Below the pieces are notes generated by a model. That model saw only the letters and a program-made list of their open reading frames with translations. It did not search any database and was not told the DNA's origin. A DNA stretch of 5,581 nucleotides. It comes from Clostridia bacterium. Lineage in GTDB: Bacteria; Bacillota_A; Clostridia; Christensenellales; Aristaeellaceae. The position numbers and the translations under genes are program-made. Position 1 is the first letter of the stretch; the number at the start of each line of letters is the position of its first letter. Below, in pieces: positions 5,557 through 5,581 of this stretch. Location: the NCBI GenBank assembly GCA_017938785.1, contig JAGBAU010000130.1, positions 1-5,581 on the forward strand, written 5' to 3'.

Positions 5557-5581
5557 TAGTCGCTTCGCTCCCTCCTAACCA

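Overview
The window looks like a chromosomal segment of a moderately GC-rich, low-redundancy Firmicute, probably a gut-type clostridial lineage. The support is GC-ending codons, strong AGGAGG-type ribosome binding sites, AT-rich intergenic islands with near-consensus sigma-A promoters carrying extended -10 boxes, and envelope proteins with Pro-Thr-Glu linkers. The lineage is inferred from style only; no phylogenetic marker is present.

Four protein genes are supported. On the minus strand, a two-gene unit reads from about 2026 toward position 1. It starts with a membrane-anchored phosphodiester glycosidase (NAGPA) domain protein (711-1979, probably a TTG start), followed 16 bases later by a membrane protein with an NTF2-like extracellular region that runs off the left edge (1-694). 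Further right, also on the minus strand, is a separately promoted secreted PIG-L-type deacetylase held at the membrane by a C-terminal helix (2169-3599). It ends in a clear rho-independent hairpin (2130-2157) that insulates it from the glycosidase unit. On the plus strand, diverging from the deacetylase, is a complete PutP-type sodium/proline symporter (3931-5490).

The 331-base divergent intergenic region (3600-3930) has two halves. The half next to the deacetylase is GC-rich and full of inverted repeats. The half next to putP is AT-rich and holds a strong promoter, then a small repeat cluster in the leader that could be an operator or RNA structure. A GC-rich, hairpin-rich tail follows putP to the right edge with no gene and no obvious terminator.

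The three minus-strand proteins form a plausible envelope theme. Two carry extracytoplasmic domains from glycan-modifying families (phosphodiester glycosidase, N-deacetylase), the third resembles cell-wall-associated TcaA-like proteins, and all three put strongly basic segments on the cytoplasmic side. PutP looks like an unrelated nutrient or osmolyte uptake gene. I see no phage, CRISPR, IS, tRNA or rRNA features and no clear novel multi-gene system. The most unusual items are the basic cytoplasmic tails, the repeat-rich divergent region and the tail repeat after putP.
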